From the NCBI RefSeq assembly GCF_010646885.2, contig NZ_CP050700.1, positions 3,312,501 to 3,376,500 on the forward strand: DNA of 64,000 nt, written 5' to 3'. Origin of the DNA: Desulfopila sp. IMCC35008. GTDB taxonomy: Bacteria > Desulfobacterota > Desulfobulbia > Desulfobulbales > Desulfocapsaceae. The notes beneath the pieces were generated by a model, which was not told the origin of the DNA, made no database searches, and saw nothing but the letters and a program-made list of their open reading frames with translations. Positions 8,216 to 16,346 of this stretch are shown one piece after another; position 1 is the first letter of the stretch, and each line of letters opens with the position of its first letter. Both the position numbers and the translations under genes were made by a program.

Positions 8216-8706
8216 TATTCCCTCCCATTTTTTTTTATTGCACCCCATTCCTGCTTTGACAGGAAATGAAGACCAGTATTCTTTTCTTAAATATATTAAG
8301 ATGCGGCTGGTAACCAGAAAATGGGTAGAAGAACTTATTTTGTTAAAATAGATAGAGTAGTTGCCTGGGAGAGTGCAATGACGCTCTCTATTGGTGGGTT
8401 AACTTCCCTGTGTAACCTTCTTCTATGTAATGATTCTGTGCTGCGCTTCAGGAGCTTTTTGGTAATTGTAACATGAGCGAGTTCATGGTTGAGAGTTGAG
8501 AAGCGCCTTCTGTAATGAGTTTTAGATAACGATAATCTGCGAGTAGAGTCGGTGAGGTTAGGGTGTTGTGTGAGTACTAATACTGGGTTTACCTGATATC
8601 CATTTCCGCTAATTTTTCTTAAATTATTAAAAGGTTTTCAAAATGCCAATGAACGTCATGTTTCCATTGCTCATTCTATCACTTTGCTTCGAAGATGTTT
8701 TTTAAT
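8216..8706. other. intergenic, no gene recognised
   Basis: This 490-base AT-rich stretch upstream of the PRC-barrel gene leads into the debranching-enzyme relic. No open frame of credible composition and no strong hairpin were found. Confidence 0.5.
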
Positions 8707-8835
8707 AGTAAGTCCCCACAAGAGGCAAACTATGACAGAGTTTGGGGACGCGACGGTGTGATTATTGGGTTGGTCGCACTCATGACCGAGTATGAGGACA
8801 TGAGCAGAACATTTTGTTCATCACGGCGATTGTAA
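8707..8835 (+). pseudogene. fragment of a glycogen-debranching-type enzyme (amylo-alpha-1,6-glucosidase)
   Basis: A 42-codon frame encodes YDRVWGRDGVIIGLVALMTE followed by YEDMSRTF and a stop. This matches the start of the (alpha/alpha)6 barrel of amylo-alpha-1,6-glucosidase-like proteins, where R-x-WGRD-x-VI-x-GL is characteristic. No start codon context and no further homology are visible on either side. It is therefore an isolated relic. It may be a remnant of a larger glucan-metabolism cluster related to the sucrose genes at 16-22 kb, which is inference. Confidence 0.6.
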
Positions 8836-9004
8836 TGAGCGTCTCTTCTGGCTCAGTTATAGGTAATGCGCTCGGGTTGGGGCAAATGAAAATATCCTAA
8901 AACCTATGTTAATAAGGACGAATGGTTACAGTTAACTTATATATACACTTCCGGGCTGGCAGCTGCCAGCAGAGACGGGAGTATTTCTTCATGGAAAACA
9001 CCTT

Positions 9005-9994
9005 ATGAGCTCTCCAACTCCGTCAACCAGCCATAAAGGCCGTTATGAAAGGCTTCTTGAGACTGTCTCGACCGATGATATCGTCTGTATCCTTATTGTT
9101 GCCGATCCGGATGCCATTGCGAGTGCTTTGGCTTTAAAAAGACTATTCTGGAGAAAGGTAAAGAAGACTCTTCTCTGCCGGGTCAATGCCATTAAACGTT
9201 CGGATAATCTCACTATGATTAGAGATTTGAAGATTACCGTCCCATACATTACAAAGGTGAACACCAGTGAGGTGACGAAGTGGGTCATGGTTGACTCACA
9301 ACCACATCATCATAAATCTTTAAACAATACCGACTTCAGTATTATTATTGATCATCATCCGCCCGATCCTTTGCTGAAAGTCCCTTTCATTGATATACGC
9401 GAGGAATACGGTGCCGTTTCGTCCATTATGACGGAATACCTCAAGGCAGCAGACGTTACTCCTTCAAGAAAGCTAGCCACTGCTCTGTTTTACGGAATCA
9501 AAACCGACACTGATAATTTTACCAGAACCTCAACCAGTGCTGATGTCAAAGCTTTTAGGTATCTTTATCCCTACGTCAATATCAATATTATCAAGAAAAT
9601 TGAATCATCTGAAATAAACAAGAAAAATGTGGCCGCATTCCGCAAGGCTTTCGAAGAGCTGCAATTTATCGGTGATACAGCCTATATCCATATGGGTGTG
9701 GTAAAGGATGCCGATGCACTGGTAATTCTCGCCGATTTTTTTATGAAGATGGCGGAGGCTACCTGGTGCATCGTCTCCGGAATTTATGGTAAGAAATTAA
9801 TTATTATTATGAGGAATGTAGGTTTTCGGCTAGATGCGGGAAAGGTTGCAAAGCGACTGTTCGGCAAACTTGGTTCTGCTGGAGGACATAGGAGCGCAGC
9901 GAGGGCAGAGATACCACTTTCAGCTCTTCTGGACGACACAGAAAATCTATCGAAAATCAGTAAGTATATTGCCGATAAAATAAGAAAACGTTAA
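9005..9994 (+). CDS. DHH-family phosphoesterase (NrnA/RecJ-like)
   Basis: This 329-residue protein of the DHH/DHHA1 phosphoesterase superfamily includes nanoRNases and pAp or cyclic-dinucleotide phosphodiesterases. Metal-ligand motifs are visible: VADPDAIASALAL (about 34-46; the usual DxD is PDAI here), VDSQPHHH (about 97), IDHHPPDP (about 115) and DTDNF (about 173). The DHHA1 substrate domain ends with GSAGGHRSAARAEIP, the typical GGH box. It lies alone on the plus strand and converges with the flavoenzyme gene at 10038. A second, more distant DHH protein is at 49355. The exact substrate cannot be told. Confidence 0.85.
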   Translation: MSSPTPSTSHKGRYERLLETVSTDDIVCILIVADPDAIASALALKRLFWRKVKKTLLCRVNAIKRSDNLTMIRDLKITVPYITKVNTSEVTKWVMVDSQPHHHKSLNNTDFSIIIDHHPPDPLLKVPFIDIREEYGAVSSIMTEYLKAADVTPSRKLATALFYGIKTDTDNFTRTSTSADVKAFRYLYPYVNINIIKKIESSEINKKNVAAFRKAFEELQFIGDTAYIHMGVVKDADALVILADFFMKMAEATWCIVSGIYGKKLIIIMRNVGFRLDAGKVAKRLFGKLGSAGGHRSAARAEIPLSALLDDTENLSKISKYIADKIRKR

Positions 9995-10037
9995 CACACT
10001 TCTCGGTGTGGCATTTCCAGGCCCAACAGGCTCTGCT

Positions 10038-11408
10038 CTACTCAACAAACGGGCCTAACATGTAGAGAATATCGCTTTCCCGTGAAGGATAAGGCGTCAT
10101 AATATTGTTCTCGTAAAGCTTGGTAACAGGAACCTTGTCTATCATTGCCTGCTTAAAGGTATTGAGCAGACCAGTTGTGTTGTCAGATATGAAATGTGCA
10201 CCGAGTATGAGATCATTTTTGTCGACCATAATTTTATAGGCCGCATATTTCAAGCCAACTCGGCGATATGTCGGCCAGCTGAGATGTGTATCATAACTTT
10301 TCCAATAATTGATGTTTTCCTCTTTAAGCTGTTCTTCTGTTTTTCCTAAAAAACCCAGTTGCGGATAGGTGAAAAGGACTGAAGGCGTTGCGCTGTAATC
10401 AATACTGGCCGACAGTTCACTGTTTTTTGCATCAATTATCGACCTTGCTGCAACATGTGCCTCCATATCGGCCACCCGGGCAAACTGGAGACTTTCTGCA
10501 CAATCGCCGATTGCAAAAATATTATCCGCAGAAGTTTTCATATGCTGATCAACCGTGATACCCTTTCTGGAAAACTCCACACCTGCGGCAGGCAGGTTCA
10601 ATGAGTCAATGTTTGGAGCACGGCCGGCGCCATTGACAATCAGATCTACTTCCAGATCAGCACCGGATTCCAATACAACGGTATAACCGTTGCGGCTCCT
10701 TTGTATTGATACGATAGAGACATTGGTCTGAATGTTGATTCCCTCAGTTTCTGAAGCTTCTACAAGCTGTCGGACCATGTCTTGATCAAAAGGAGACAGC
10801 ACTTTGTCTTTTGCTTCGAGAATATAGACATCTCCTTTCCGGCAACCCAGACGAGCCGTGAAGTGTGCAAACTCGAAGGAGATGAATCCGCCGCCAATAA
10901 AAGCGACACGTCCAGGTAGAGTTTTCAGCTCAAGAAACTCGTCACTTGTTATCATATATTCATTTCCCTCAAAGGGCAGGATCATAGGTTTTGCGCCAGT
11001 GGCGACAATAAAGGCGGAGGCTTTAAGGTTGGAGTTATTGACGGATACGGTGAATTTATCGATAAATGTTGCTTGTCCTTCAATGAATGTGGTGCCATTT
11101 CCTCGGAGGTTGTTTATGGTATTTTCCGGTACCTTAGATGTGAATGTATTTTTCTCTATGAGAATTTGCTGCCAGTCAACCCGTGGAAGAGTTGTAATTC
11201 CCATGTCCTGAAGATGGTTGCAGCGGGCAACAATTTCAGACACTTCATAGAACCATTTTTTTGCCTGGCAACCGTGAAGAGCACAAACTCCTCCCGGCGT
11301 ATTACTGCTTTCTATAATGGCAACACTATGTCCTTCTGCTGCGAGATCAAATGCGGCAGTCTGCCCAGCTGTGCCGGTTCCAATAACGATGACATCATAT
11401 TTCTCCAT
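10038..11408 (-). CDS. FAD-dependent pyridine nucleotide-disulfide oxidoreductase (lipoamide dehydrogenase/glutathione reductase-like)
   Basis: This 456-residue flavoprotein has the FAD Rossmann motif VIGTGTAGQTAAFDLA at its N-terminus and the redox-active cysteine pair in GGVCALHGCQAKKW (C-x4-C). It also has a second dinucleotide fold, RVAFIGGGFISFEFA, and the FAD-contact motif NIFAIGDCAE. The C-terminal dimerisation domain ends in TPYPSRESDILYML. The HP-x4-E catalytic dyad of classical members is therefore replaced by a Tyr-Pro sequence, so the natural oxidant or substrate may differ from lipoamide. Start at 11408 (MEKYDVIVIG) is preceded by AAGGAG; a longer frame to 11456 is less likely. 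It stands alone. Confidence 0.85.
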   Translation of the reverse strand: MEKYDVIVIGTGTAGQTAAFDLAAEGHSVAIIESSNTPGGVCALHGCQAKKWFYEVSEIVARCNHLQDMGITTLPRVDWQQILIEKNTFTSKVPENTINNLRGNGTTFIEGQATFIDKFTVSVNNSNLKASAFIVATGAKPMILPFEGNEYMITSDEFLELKTLPGRVAFIGGGFISFEFAHFTARLGCRKGDVYILEAKDKVLSPFDQDMVRQLVEASETEGINIQTNVSIVSIQRSRNGYTVVLESGADLEVDLIVNGAGRAPNIDSLNLPAAGVEFSRKGITVDQHMKTSADNIFAIGDCAESLQFARVADMEAHVAARSIIDAKNSELSASIDYSATPSVLFTYPQLGFLGKTEEQLKEENINYWKSYDTHLSWPTYRRVGLKYAAYKIMVDKNDLILGAHFISDNTTGLLNTFKQAMIDKVPVTKLYENNIMTPYPSRESDILYMLGPFVE

Positions 11409-11847
11409 GAATTGTCTCCTTGTGTCTATTTGGCGTGAGATAAATCTGTTGCGCATTGAGGCAGTTTTTGTATCACAACATCGACAGACGCTGGTACTTA
11501 AAAAATATCCTGTTTGCTATATATTTATATTTCATAGGAATATTCTAGCTATTGCGTCAATCTGTTTCAAGTCGTGTTCCTTGAGTACGCAAGAACTCTT
11601 TTAAGGAGCGTATCGTCATTTCCACTCCATGGTTTCCATCTAACAGCGACTATTAAGTTCAATAACAATATCCTCATTGAGGAGGATATTTCTGGATAAT
11701 ACTGTGATGAACCGAGTGATCTAGTGTCTTCAATGTATGTATTTAGTCATGTGTCATGACTAAATTATCATACACAACCAGAAAGCATCAGAAGAACGGA
11801 AGTGAACCAACACGAAATTTAGCAGTATAAAGAAGGAGGAATATACA
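11409..11847. other. divergent intergenic region with hairpin
   Basis: This region lies between the flavoenzyme gene (minus) and the small coiled-coil gene (plus), so both promoters should be here. It contains a 9-bp inverted repeat, AATATCCTC at 11667-11675 and GAGGATATT at 11682-11690. This could be an operator or an RNA hairpin. No gene is seen. Confidence 0.45.
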
Positions 11848-12135
11848 ATGATCGACGAGAATAATTTTGTTAGCGAAATTGAAAAAGAAATAAAAAATTG
11901 GAATGCAGAAGTTCTTAAGTTCAGAATAATCGCGGAAGTAACCAAACCGGATGATCAGATTGAGCATTATCAGGTGATCGAAGACATAGTGGCCAAAGAA
12001 CAAGCAGTTATAGAAAAACTCGCGGTCTTTGATGAGAGCGGCATAGTCGACCAGACTATCTTAAAAAATGAAATTGAGAACCTCCAACAGGACGTAGAGG
12101 ATGCCATTGAAGCTGCCAGGGTTAAAATAAATTGA
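11848..12135 (+). CDS. small coiled-coil protein, divergent relative of the 1740-2027 protein
   Basis: This 95-residue acidic helical protein has the same length as the sll1863-like protein on the left. It shares its first-helix pattern (EIEKEIKNWNAEVLKFRIIAE against QVDEWNAEILKLKAQAAK). The rest (HYQVIEDIVAKEQAVIEKL, then ENLQQDVEDAIEAARVKIN) is predicted coiled coil with little identity. The ribosome site GGAGGAATATAC before the ATG is strong. There is no signal peptide, membrane segment or cysteine. I infer a stress-related or scaffold role by analogy only. Confidence 0.75.
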   Translation: MIDENNFVSEIEKEIKNWNAEVLKFRIIAEVTKPDDQIEHYQVIEDIVAKEQAVIEKLAVFDESGIVDQTILKNEIENLQQDVEDAIEAARVKIN

Positions 12136-12263
12136 TATCATTCCTTTGGCTCGATGTAACTAACTATCAGTAAGTAAATGGATATTTTTCATGACGGGCT
12201 TGTTCTGTTAATACCCCACAATGAATGTATTAGAATAGGTGAGGCAAGGAGGAATAAACAGTA

Positions 12264-13277
12264 ATGAATTCCAGCCATATTCTGTCTACTGGTTTGAAAC
12301 GTTGTTATAATGAAAAAGGTGATGTAATTGAATGCCGCGATTCGGGTCAGGATGCTGAATTTCTGACCAGTATTGACTGGCCTGCCGAGCGCTTTGAAAC
12401 GACCTGCGACTATCTTGTAGTGGACAGGGCTACAGGTCTTACCTGGACAAAAAACAGTTGTCCATCCGGTTACCCATTGAGCTGGCAGGAAGGGTTGGAA
12501 TTTGTTGAGCAGATGAATAAAGAAGTGCGATACGGCAGAAACGACTGGCGGATGCCGAATCGACGTGAGATGCGAAGTCTTATTGATCACAGCTCAAAAA
12601 AACCTGCGCTTACCAGAGGTCATCCTTTCAAAAATATATTTCTTGGTTGGTTCTGGACATCGACCACCGCTGCTATCGCGACAAGATATGCATGGTACGT
12701 ACACCTGGAGGGTGGCAGAATGTTTTATGGCAATAAGGACGGATATTATTGGCTTTGGCCGGTCTGCGGTCACTCCGACATTTTGGCCTGCACCGGGGCA
12801 GAACAGTGTTACGATGAACGAGGTTCGGTAATGTCCTGTGATGAGAGCAAGCAGGATGCATCTCTTCTTACCGGGATTGCCTGGCCCAGACCTCGGTTTA
12901 CCCAATCGGAATTTGGTGTTTCCGATGAGTTGACAGGCCTTACCTGGCATGCTCACGGAAGTTTAGGCAAAGTCACTACCACCTGGATTGAAGCTCTAAC
13001 AACGGTTGGTTGCTATGCACAGGAAACAGGACTACCCTGGCGATTGCCGACCATCAATGAGTTAGAGAGTCTTGTCGATGCATCATCCCATAGTCCGGCA
13101 CTCCCACCGGAACACCCTTTTTCTGATATCCAGCAGTCTTATTGGTCTTCAACCACCAGCTCATTTGCAACCGATTGGGCCTATGTGCTGTATTTGGTAA
13201 AAGGAGCTGTTGGCGTGGGCTATAAGAAAAACAGTGATTTTGCTCTCTGGCCGGTTCTGTCAATGGAGATACCATAA
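12264..13277 (+). CDS. duplicated DUF1566 (Lcl C-terminal-like) protein
   Basis: This 337-residue protein consists of two tandem copies of the same unit. Each copy starts with TG-x2-CY-[ND]-E-[KR]-G and a Gln-Asp-Ala segment. Then comes the DUF1566/Lcl core: TGLTWTKNSCPSG, DWRMPNRREMRSLID and FWTSTTAAIATRYAWYV in copy 1; TGLTWHAHGS, PWRLPTINELESLVD and YWSSTTSSFATDWAYVL in copy 2. Both end in a LWPV motif. DUF1566 domains occur in surface or secreted proteins of unclear function. No signal peptide is visible at the ATG chosen, which is preceded by AAGGAGG. Function unknown. Confidence 0.85.
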   Translation: MNSSHILSTGLKRCYNEKGDVIECRDSGQDAEFLTSIDWPAERFETTCDYLVVDRATGLTWTKNSCPSGYPLSWQEGLEFVEQMNKEVRYGRNDWRMPNRREMRSLIDHSSKKPALTRGHPFKNIFLGWFWTSTTAAIATRYAWYVHLEGGRMFYGNKDGYYWLWPVCGHSDILACTGAEQCYDERGSVMSCDESKQDASLLTGIAWPRPRFTQSEFGVSDELTGLTWHAHGSLGKVTTTWIEALTTVGCYAQETGLPWRLPTINELESLVDASSHSPALPPEHPFSDIQQSYWSSTTSSFATDWAYVLYLVKGAVGVGYKKNSDFALWPVLSMEIP

Positions 13278-13316
13278 TTGAAGGCATCATTTAGCTAACC
13301 ACTATGATCCGGGCGA

Positions 13317-15458
13317 GTGCCAGTGGAAAGAATATTTAAACCAAAAGGAAATTGTTGGCTGGTGAAACCCGCTAGTCGGGTTTCGATCCTTGTTGATGGG
13401 GAAGCCTACTTTGCGGCTTTGCATGCAGCAATGCAAAAGGCCCATCAGTCGATCATCATTGTTGGCTGGGACTTGCACAGTGGTCTGCGTCTGTTGCGCA
13501 ATGGCCAGAGCGACGAGTATCCGGCAACTCTGGGAGAGTTCCTCGATTGTCTGGTGAGAAAAAGAAAGAGGCTCAATATTTATCTTTTGAGTTGGGATTT
13601 TGCCATGATTTACGCCATGGAGCGGGAATTTTTTCCACGCTACAAGTTAAAATGGCGCACCCATAAACGTATTCATTTTTGCCTTGACGGTGAACACCCT
13701 GTCGGTGCATCCCAGCATCAGAAAATTGTCGTTATCGATGATGCTGTAGCTTTTGCCGGCGGCCTTGATATCAGCAAGTGGCGCTGGGATACTTCGCAGC
13801 ATCGGCCCGACGATGAGCGGCGTATTGATCCTGACGGCAAAGCATATCCACCGTTTCACGATGTACAGATGATGGTTGATGGTGAGGCCGCTGTGGTTCT
13901 CGGGAAGCTGGTTCGGGAGCGCTGGTATCGAGCCTGCGGAGAAGCGGCGCTGGAAGTGAACCAAAAGAAAGTGTCGGATATCTGGCCGGTCGATGTGACA
14001 CCTGATTTTAAAAATATATCCGTCGCGATAAGCCGGACCCGGCCAAAATATAAAGAATACGATGAAATTCGGGAAGTAGAAAGGCTTTATCTGGATAGTA
14101 TAGCCAGGGCACGCAGCTCCATTTACATTGAAAACCAATATCTCAGTTCTTATCGGATAGGAGAGGCGATCGCAAAGCGACTAAGTGAGGAAAACGGCCC
14201 TGAGGTTATTATAATTTTACCATTAAAGACAGGAGGTTGGCTAGAACAACATACTATGGATGTGTTGCGTAACAGGATATTGCTTACCTTGTGGGAGGCC
14301 GATGTTCACGATCGATTGCGTGTTTACTACCCACAATTGGCAACGCATCCATATGTCACGCTTATGGTGCATGCAAAGGTAATGATCATAGATGGGTGTT
14401 TTGCACGCGTAGGTTCCTCTAACCTCAGCAATAGATCTCTTGGCCTTGATTCAGAGTGTGATCTCTCCATTGTTGGTGAAGAGGGAGGGGAAACTGCTAA
14501 AACTATAACGTCTGTTCGCAATCGTTTGCTAGCAGAACATCTTGGCGTTTCGGAAAGCGAAGTGGCTGAAGTGTTCGCTGAGTCTGGTTCGCTTAGAAAA
14601 GCAATCGACTCCTTGCGCGAAGGAGATCGAACTCTGATACCACTAAAAGGTAAAATTGAGGGAAAAATAGATCAGTGGCTGCCCGAGTCAGAGCTTCTCG
14701 ACCCGGAAAAACCAGTCGAACCTGAAGAGTTTCTAGATTATTTTATCAGCCCGAAAAGCCAACGACCTGCCTACCACCATTTTTTGAAAATTATCGTGAT
14801 GATAGTGATCGTTCTATTGTTTGCAGCGATCTGGCGTTGGACTCCCTTAGTGCAATATCTCAATATTCACTCAGTAACAGAGTTTGCCCGGTGGCTCGAA
14901 GCCCATCCATTCAGTCCTCTATTGGTTCCCTTGGCGTATGTCGTTTTAGGTCTGGTTTCGTTTCCAGTCACCCTGCTGATTATGGCGACTATAATAGTAT
15001 ACGGTCCATGGTGGGGTGGGTGGTATGCATTGCTCGGTACAACACTCAGTGCAGTGATGGTGTTTTTGCTTGGTCATGTTCTAGGTAAAAATATTGTTAG
15101 CCGGTTTTCGGGCAGTCTCGTTAATCGGGTGAACCAGCGACTTTCAAAATCCGGTCTCATGGCAGTCATAGCCTTTCGGGTTATTCCTGTGGCCCCTTTT
15201 TCATTAATCAATCTCATGGCCGGAGTATCAGCAATTTCTTTGAGGGATTTCTTTATAGGTACTCTTATAGGTATAATTCCTGGAATTACAGCAATTTCCT
15301 TTGTTGCCGACAGACTCTTTGAATCTTTGCGTCGACCAGATATCACAACCTTTGCAGCTCTGTTTATAGTAGTCGTTTTATTCGGCATCACCCTGGTTTC
15401 TTTTCGAAAATGGATAAAAAACCGATATTTATATAAGAAAAAACTACAAGGATCGTGA
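13317..15458 (+). CDS. phospholipase D-like protein fused to a VTT (DedA/SNARE-associated) membrane domain
   Basis: This 713-residue fusion has two catalytic motifs in its PLD half: HQKIVVIDD with GGLDIS (about 143-160) and HAKVMIIDG with GSSNLSNRS (about 350-372). Both H-x-K-x4-D signatures are intact, so phosphodiester hydrolysis or phosphatidyl transfer is expected. After a charged linker, residues about 485-710 form a six-helix region of the VTT/DedA type (PLAYVVLGLVSFPVTLLIMA and the GRFG-like FRVIPVAPFSLINLMAG). VTT proteins include lipid scramblases. The start is GTG. The stop overlaps the next gene (ATGA), so the pair is translationally coupled. Confidence 0.9.
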   Translation: MPVERIFKPKGNCWLVKPASRVSILVDGEAYFAALHAAMQKAHQSIIIVGWDLHSGLRLLRNGQSDEYPATLGEFLDCLVRKRKRLNIYLLSWDFAMIYAMEREFFPRYKLKWRTHKRIHFCLDGEHPVGASQHQKIVVIDDAVAFAGGLDISKWRWDTSQHRPDDERRIDPDGKAYPPFHDVQMMVDGEAAVVLGKLVRERWYRACGEAALEVNQKKVSDIWPVDVTPDFKNISVAISRTRPKYKEYDEIREVERLYLDSIARARSSIYIENQYLSSYRIGEAIAKRLSEENGPEVIIILPLKTGGWLEQHTMDVLRNRILLTLWEADVHDRLRVYYPQLATHPYVTLMVHAKVMIIDGCFARVGSSNLSNRSLGLDSECDLSIVGEEGGETAKTITSVRNRLLAEHLGVSESEVAEVFAESGSLRKAIDSLREGDRTLIPLKGKIEGKIDQWLPESELLDPEKPVEPEEFLDYFISPKSQRPAYHHFLKIIVMIVIVLLFAAIWRWTPLVQYLNIHSVTEFARWLEAHPFSPLLVPLAYVVLGLVSFPVTLLIMATIIVYGPWWGGWYALLGTTLSAVMVFLLGHVLGKNIVSRFSGSLVNRVNQRLSKSGLMAVIAFRVIPVAPFSLINLMAGVSAISLRDFFIGTLIGIIPGITAISFVADRLFESLRRPDITTFAALFIVVVLFGITLVSFRKWIKNRYLYKKKLQGS

Positions 15459-16132
15459 TGTCTCTGCGAGTTGCTACATATAATATCCACCAGGGTATGG
15501 GACGGGATGGTATCAAGAATCCCAGAAGGATCGCTGATGTTCTTGGTGAAATAAATGCCGATATTGTTGCTCTGCAGGAGGTTACCTCACATCCTGAAAT
15601 ATCGGATGATATGCTGGCCCATATAGCGGCCTCAACAGAAATGAAACTTGTTGAGGGGTTTACGCTAACTGTGGCTGAATCGCGGTATGGCAACGCTCTT
15701 CTGTCAAGCCTGCCTATTTCTGTAGTCAACCGTGTTGATATCAGCGTGAAGGGACGAGAGCCACGCGGTGTGATCGAAGTAGCATTAAACCATAATTGTC
15801 AGGATGTTGTATTGTGGGCGACTCATCTTGGCCTAAGTATCCCGGAGCGACACCAGCAGATTGATAAATTATTAAAGATAATTAATGTGGTAGATGCCGA
15901 TATGAGCATTCTGCTTGGGGACTTGAATCTATGGTGGCCCTCTCGTAAGTTGCAACGAAGGTTTACAAAGGTCCATTCTCCGGCAACTTTCCCAGCGATA
16001 AGACCTTTTCTCAAATTAGATCGAATACTGGTTCGGCCTGCAAATAAAATTACAAAAATACGAACACACTCCACAAAGCTGAGCCGTGTCGCTTCAGATC
16101 ATTTGCCATTGGTAGCAGACATAGCTCTTTAA
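15455..16132 (+). CDS. endonuclease/exonuclease/phosphatase (EEP) family hydrolase
   Basis: This 225-residue EEP-fold protein has the expected metal and catalytic motifs: RVATYNIHQGMG, DIVALQEV (Glu ligand), WATHLGLS, LLGDLNLW (Asp-x-Asn) and the terminal SDHLPLV. Such enzymes hydrolyse phosphodiesters in nucleic acids, phospholipids or inositol phosphates. It overlaps the PLD-VTT gene by four bases, a pairing that I believe recurs in bacteria and suggests a role in phospholipid turnover. That role is inferred. No signal peptide is present. Confidence 0.88.
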   Translation: MMSLRVATYNIHQGMGRDGIKNPRRIADVLGEINADIVALQEVTSHPEISDDMLAHIAASTEMKLVEGFTLTVAESRYGNALLSSLPISVVNRVDISVKGREPRGVIEVALNHNCQDVVLWATHLGLSIPERHQQIDKLLKIINVVDADMSILLGDLNLWWPSRKLQRRFTKVHSPATFPAIRPFLKLDRILVRPANKITKIRTHSTKLSRVASDHLPLVADIAL

Positions 16133-16346
16133 AACAACAGAGGAGGTACGGAAGAAGGTCGTCAATAATGGAAACTGCGCCCCTCCCTCCACAAATTGTA
16201 TATTTAATGTTGCCAATTCGAAGTAATTGGCATGAAAACCTCGTACCACCTGCTATCAGGAGAATTCTTAGTATTAAAACTATTTTGGACAAGAGTGGGT
16301 AGGAATATATTTTTTTTGAGAACGCTAATCTTGACAAGAAGAGTGA

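Noticed and set aside
9880..9905. Second attC-like core (AGGAGCGCAGCGAGGGC)
   Set aside because: It lies inside the conserved GGH region of the DHH protein and has no flanking boxes; similarity to the attC loop is chance.
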